A DNA stretch of 8,791 nucleotides. Source: Deltaproteobacteria bacterium (GTDB taxonomy: Bacteria > Desulfobacterota > Desulfobacteria > Desulfobacterales > JAABPS01). The stretch covers positions 1-8,791 of the forward strand of contig JAFDFT010000248.1 in NCBI GenBank assembly GCA_019309685.1, written 5' to 3'. Each line of letters begins with the position of its first letter. Within the stretch, counting starts at the first letter, position 1. The notes under the pieces are model-generated. The model did not search any database and was not told the origin of the DNA. It saw only the letters and a program-made list of their open reading frames with translations. The position numbers and the translations under genes were made by a program. Below are positions 5,612-8,791 of this stretch, one piece after another.

Positions 5612-7297
5612 TTACGATAATAGCATTTCGGTTATAGGTGCTCCCGCAGGAACCATGGGATAAACACATTCTTCCTTTTCAACCATAAAATCCATGATCA
5701 CAGGCTGAGGAATTTTAAAACCCTCTTTTAAAACTTTTTCAACATCCTCCGGTTTTTCAGCCCTTAGCCCAACCGCCCCATACGCTTCCGCCAATTTCAC
5801 AAAGTCAGGCGCGTAATCCATAAGGGTAAAATTGTATCGTTTTTCATAAAACAATTCCTGCCATTGTCTTACCATTCCCAAATAACTGTTATTAAGGATA
5901 ACTACTTTTACAGGCAATCTATTTTGGACAGCCGTTGCCATTTCCTGTATATTCATCTGGATACTTCCATCTCCGGCAATATCCACAACCATTTTATCCG
6001 GGCAAGCCATTTGAGCGCCGATAGCTGCAGGAAGTCCAAAGCCCATGCAGCCAAGGCCTCCGGATGTGATAAAGTGGCCCGGTTTGTCGAAATGATAATA
6101 CTGAGCCGCCCACATTTGATTCTGACCCACTTCTGTCGTGACAATGGCCTTCCCTTTTGTCACTTCATACAGCTTTTCAATAACATATTGAGGCTTTGTA
6201 ATTTCCTTTTGTTCATATGCCAGGGGATTGGTATCTTTCCATCTCTGAATCTGGTCAAACCATTTTTTTCTCTTTTCTTTCACACCTTTTAAATCTTCAT
6301 CTTTGAGCAGGTGGTTTAATTGCTTCAACGTGACCTTACAGTCACCCACAATCGGGATGGTAACAGGCACGTTCTTTCGGATGGATGTTGGGTCAATATC
6401 AATATGAACAATTTTAGCCTGAGATGCGAACGAATCCGTTTTTCCTGTAACACGGTCATCAAACCGTACCCCGATACTAATCATCAGGTCGCATTCCCCT
6501 GTACACATATTCGCGCGGTATGTACCATGCATGCCAATCATGCCCAGCCAAAGCGGATCAGACGCCGGAAACGCGCCAAGCCCCATCAAAGAAGCTGTAA
6601 CGGGGCTCTGGATGCTCCTTGCAAATTTTGCAAGTTCTTCTGAAGCTTTTGAAAGAATGATCCCCCCCCCGGCAAATATAAGCGGTTTTTTCGCTTCAGC
6701 AATAAGTTTTACTGCTTTTAACAACTGCTTTTTATTCGGCGTATAGGTAGGATTGTAGGATTTTAGTTTAACATCTTTCGGCGGGCTGTAAGTAGCCTTA
6801 TTAATAACAACATCTTTGGGAATATCAACTAAAACTGGCCCGGGACGTCCTGATCTTGCAAGATAATAGGCTTCTTTAACAACTTTGGCGAGGTCGTCGG
6901 TGCTTTGAACGAGATAATTATGTTTGGTGCATGGCCGTGTGATTCCAACGATATCTACTTCCTGAAACGCATCGTTGCCAATCAAATGAGATGGAACCTG
7001 GCCGGTAAACACAACAACAGGTATGGAATCCATAAATGCTGAGGCGATTCCTGTAACGGTATTTGTCGCGCCTGGACCGGATGTGACAAGACACGTTCCT
7101 ACTTTACCGCTGGCTCTCGCGTATCCATCAGCGGCATGAACTGCACCCTGCTCATGACGGACAAGCACATGGGTAATATCCGTTTTCGCGAGTTCTTCAT
7201 GAATATCAATGAGCACACCGCCAGGATAACCAAATATTATGTCGATATTTTCTTCCTGGAGAACTTTCATCAGAATTTGAGCACCGGTTATTTTCAT
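5612..7297 (-). CDS. ilvB: Acetolactate synthase (acetohydroxyacid synthase), large catalytic subunit
   Basis: This complete 561-residue cytoplasmic enzyme condenses two pyruvates to 2-acetolactate (valine/leucine) or pyruvate with 2-oxobutyrate (isoleucine), using thiamine diphosphate, Mg2+ and FAD. The N-terminal domain has FGYPGG at residues 22-27, the catalytic glutamate E49 in RHEQGAVHAADGYAR, and GPGATN at 75-80. The middle domain carries RFDDRVTGK at 278-286. The C-terminal ThDP/Mg site shows GDGSIQMN at 442-449 and NNSYLGMVRQWQ at 469-480, including W479, the position equivalent to a known herbicide-resistance site in plants. Length, FAD-linked features and the VYPMVPAGAPITEM ending mark the anabolic type rather than catabolic AlsS. 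No ACT regulatory domain is fused. The ATG at 7297 has a modest AGAGAG about 8 bases upstream. ilvD lies 235 bases upstream on the same strand, so one transcript is plausible. No ilvN follows. Confidence 0.97.
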   Translation of the reverse strand: MKITGAQILMKVLQEENIDIIFGYPGGVLIDIHEELAKTDITHVLVRHEQGAVHAADGYARASGKVGTCLVTSGPGATNTVTGIASAFMDSIPVVVFTGQVPSHLIGNDAFQEVDIVGITRPCTKHNYLVQSTDDLAKVVKEAYYLARSGRPGPVLVDIPKDVVINKATYSPPKDVKLKSYNPTYTPNKKQLLKAVKLIAEAKKPLIFAGGGIILSKASEELAKFARSIQSPVTASLMGLGAFPASDPLWLGMIGMHGTYRANMCTGECDLMISIGVRFDDRVTGKTDSFASQAKIVHIDIDPTSIRKNVPVTIPIVGDCKVTLKQLNHLLKDEDLKGVKEKRKKWFDQIQRWKDTNPLAYEQKEITKPQYVIEKLYEVTKGKAIVTTEVGQNQMWAAQYYHFDKPGHFITSGGLGCMGFGLPAAIGAQMACPDKMVVDIAGDGSIQMNIQEMATAVQNRLPVKVVILNNSYLGMVRQWQELFYEKRYNFTLMDYAPDFVKLAEAYGAVGLRAEKPEDVEKVLKEGFKIPQPVIMDFMVEKEECVYPMVPAGAPITEMLLS

Positions 7298-7371
7298 AAT
7301 TTAATCTCTCTATATTTTTTTATCATAAGAGGTTAATATTTTTAGTTCTTCTACAATTTAGCTTAAGAAGA

Positions 7372-7403
7372 GGGTTCTAGGATTCCAGGGGTCAAGGGTC
7401 CAA
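7372..7403. repeat. Degenerate 8-bp tandem repeat, four units, in the ilvD-ilvB spacer
   Basis: Four consecutive octamers can be aligned: GGGTTCTA, GGATTCCA, GGGGTCAA and GGGTCCAA, followed by GTGAATG. All begin GG and all have T at position 5 or position 4-5. The G-rich purine/pyrimidine pattern stands out from the AT-rich surroundings. Degeneracy suggests an old or slowly drifting array. No function is evident. Confidence 0.55.
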
Positions 7404-7460
7404 GTGAATGCTTTTGCTTTTAATAACCCTTCAGTAGAATGAAATTTCCAAAAAGAAACA

Positions 7461-7488
7461 CCTAAAACCTAAAACTTAAATCTTAAAA
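7461..7488. repeat. Degenerate 7-bp tandem repeat, four units, in the ilvD-ilvB spacer
   Basis: Heptamers CCTAAAA, CCTAAAA, CTTAAAT and CTTAAAA follow each other directly, starting 57 bases after the end of the octamer array. The first two copies are identical and the last two carry a C-to-T change at position 2. The array ends 44 bases before the ilvD stop codon at 7533. The unit resembles telomere-type repeats only in composition. It could be a slippage product or part of a dispersed intergenic element together with the octamers. Confidence 0.55.
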
Positions 7489-7532
7489 CGATTTGTGTCG
7501 ATATAGCCTAGAGAAAACAGGCATTATCATAT

Positions 7533-8791
7533 TCACTTATGGAAAACAGCCCCCCTATCCGCACTGGAAACCATAGACGCATATCTTGCCAGGTAGCCTG
7601 ACTTGATTTTTGGTTCAAATTCAGGCAGTTTTGAAATTCGCTCTTGAATTTCCTGTTCTGTAATTTTTAGGTTTAATGTCTTACCTGGAATATCGATGTC
7701 AATAATATCACCTTCTTCAATAATGGCAATAGGTCCTTTTGCCGCGGCCTCAGGTGATACATGCCCAATAGCAGAGCCTCTGGTAGCACCGGAAAACCGT
7801 CCGTCAGTAATGAGAGCCACAGATTTGTCCATCCCCATCCCTGCCAGCGCAGAAGTGGGAGATAACATTTCCCGCATTCCCGGCCCTCCTTTTGGCCCTT
7901 CATACCGGATCACCAAAACATCGCCTTCCTTAATATCTCGATTTATAATTGCTTGAAATGCCTCTTCTTCAGAATTAAAAATCCTTGCAGGGCCCGAATG
8001 TGTAAGCATCTCCTCTGCCACTGCTGCCTGTTTAACAATCGCGCCGCCAGGCGCGATATTCCCCGTCAAAACAGCTAAACTCCCGGCTTGATGAACAGGA
8101 TTATCAATGGACCGAATGACGGATGTGTCCTTTATCTCAGCCTTGATATCGTCCAGCATTTTACCAAGCGGCTTTCCGGAAACAGTCATCGGTTTAGTAT
8201 TCACAAGCTTCTTTTTTCGCAACTCCGCCATGATTGCTGGTACACCTCCCGCATAATACAAGTCTATAACGTGATGAGGCCCTGCAGGTGCAATAGATGT
8301 CATGTGAGGCACTTTCCCCGCCAGTTGATCAAAATCTTCAAGCTTTATATCAATATCCGCATAATAAGCAATGGCTGGAATATGAAGCGCCGAATTGGTG
8401 GACCCGCCCAAAGCCATGTCAACAGCAATAGCATTATAAAACGCATCTTTGGTCATAATGTCCCGAGGTTTAATATTTTTTTCTACTAATTGCACCGCAC
8501 ACCCGCCTGTCTCCTTGGCAAGCCAAACCCTTTCCGAGTAAACGGCTGGGATACTGCCATTCAACGGCAACGCCATCCCCAATGCCTCGCTTAAGTTACA
8601 CATTGTGTTGGCCGTAAACATGCCGGCGCATGAGCCAGCTCCAGGACAAATATTGCATTCAAATCCTCGAAGTTCTTCTTCGGTCATTCCTCCGCCCTTA
8701 AATCGTCCGACCGCTTCAAAGATTTTATCCAGACCAAGTTCCTTACCCTCAATTCTGCCTGGCAGCATAGGGCCGCCGGACAAAAAAATAG
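7533..8791 (-). CDS. ilvD: Dihydroxy-acid dehydratase, C-terminal part (cut by the right window edge)
   Basis: This iron-sulfur enzyme dehydrates 2,3-dihydroxy-isovalerate and 2,3-dihydroxy-3-methylvalerate to the 2-oxo acids in valine and isoleucine synthesis. About 418 residues are visible of a usual 550-560; the N-terminal 135 or so, with the first two cluster cysteines, lie beyond the edge. The frame is open to position 8791, and the visible part starts inside the enzyme (FLSGGPMLPG), so no start codon is in view. The third cluster-ligand cysteine sits in GAGSCAGMFTANTM, with its codon at 8628-8630. ALGGSTNSALH follows, and TDGRFSGATRG contains the proposed catalytic serine (codon 7791-7793). 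The C-terminus YLARYASMVSSADRGAVF is typical. Next on the strand, 235 bases on, is ilvB; the two probably share regulation by branched-chain amino acid supply, but no leader peptide or T-box is visible between them. Confidence 0.96.
   Translation of the reverse strand, partial: IFLSGGPMLPGRIEGKELGLDKIFEAVGRFKGGGMTEEELRGFECNICPGAGSCAGMFTANTMCNLSEALGMALPLNGSIPAVYSERVWLAKETGGCAVQLVEKNIKPRDIMTKDAFYNAIAVDMALGGSTNSALHIPAIAYYADIDIKLEDFDQLAGKVPHMTSIAPAGPHHVIDLYYAGGVPAIMAELRKKKLVNTKPMTVSGKPLGKMLDDIKAEIKDTSVIRSIDNPVHQAGSLAVLTGNIAPGGAIVKQAAVAEEMLTHSGPARIFNSEEEAFQAIINRDIKEGDVLVIRYEGPKGGPGMREMLSPTSALAGMGMDKSVALITDGRFSGATRGSAIGHVSPEAAAKGPIAIIEEGDIIDIDIPGKTLNLKITEQEIQERISKLPEFEPKIKSGYLARYASMVSSADRGAVFHK

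Noticed and set aside
7322..7327. TATGAT (minus strand) as the -10 box of a separate ilvB promoter
   Set aside because: Five of six positions match, but no acceptable -35 hexamer lies 16-18 bases upstream, and the region is so AT-rich that such matches are expected.
7347..7371. TCTTCT/AGAAGA hairpin upstream of ilvB as an attenuator
   Set aside because: A weak AT-rich 6-bp stem with a 13-base loop, no leader peptide rich in Leu/Ile/Val codons and no T-box sequence nearby.

Overview
The window is AT-rich bacterial DNA carrying four unrelated housekeeping or accessory modules. It has no rRNA, tRNA, phage, insertion-sequence or CRISPR signal that I can see. The protein flavours (a delta-proteobacterial style IlvB, a DrrA-like ABC-2 ATPase, a stand-alone MobB, a CopA with tandem metal-binding domains) fit a Gram-negative anaerobe, perhaps Desulfobacterota. 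That assignment is a weak inference from remembered family appearance.

Layout. Minus strand, 1-2328: the N-terminal 464 residues of a copper-exporting P1B-ATPase (cut by the left edge), preceded in transcription order by a 67-residue CopZ-like metal-binding protein, and further upstream by mobB (molybdenum cofactor GTPase). Plus strand, 2599-4491: a two-gene ABC-2 exporter. Its ATPase is intact, but its permease is split by a frame change around 4174-4183 that also removes most of a membrane helix. Minus strand, 4669-8791: a conserved-looking six-helix membrane protein of unknown function, a doubtful 48-codon ORF, a complete acetolactate synthase large subunit (ilvB), and the C-terminal three quarters of dihydroxy-acid dehydratase (ilvD, cut by the right edge).

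How the genes work together. CopZ-like protein and CopA would form a copper chaperone/efflux pair. IlvB and IlvD catalyse the first and third steps of the common valine/isoleucine pathway, but no small regulatory subunit (ilvN) or ilvC lies downstream of ilvB here. The ABC pair would be one exporter if the permease were intact. mobB has no other cofactor gene beside it. The ABC genes and the membrane-protein gene converge on a hairpin at 4631-4660 that could terminate both.

The points most worth a second look are the damaged ABC permease, the uncharacterised membrane protein with its EEISWGQR motif, two degenerate short tandem arrays (8-bp and 7-bp units) in the ilvD-ilvB spacer, the missing ilvN, and a bulged palindrome in front of mobB. 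I found no convincing evidence of a wholly new multi-gene system.
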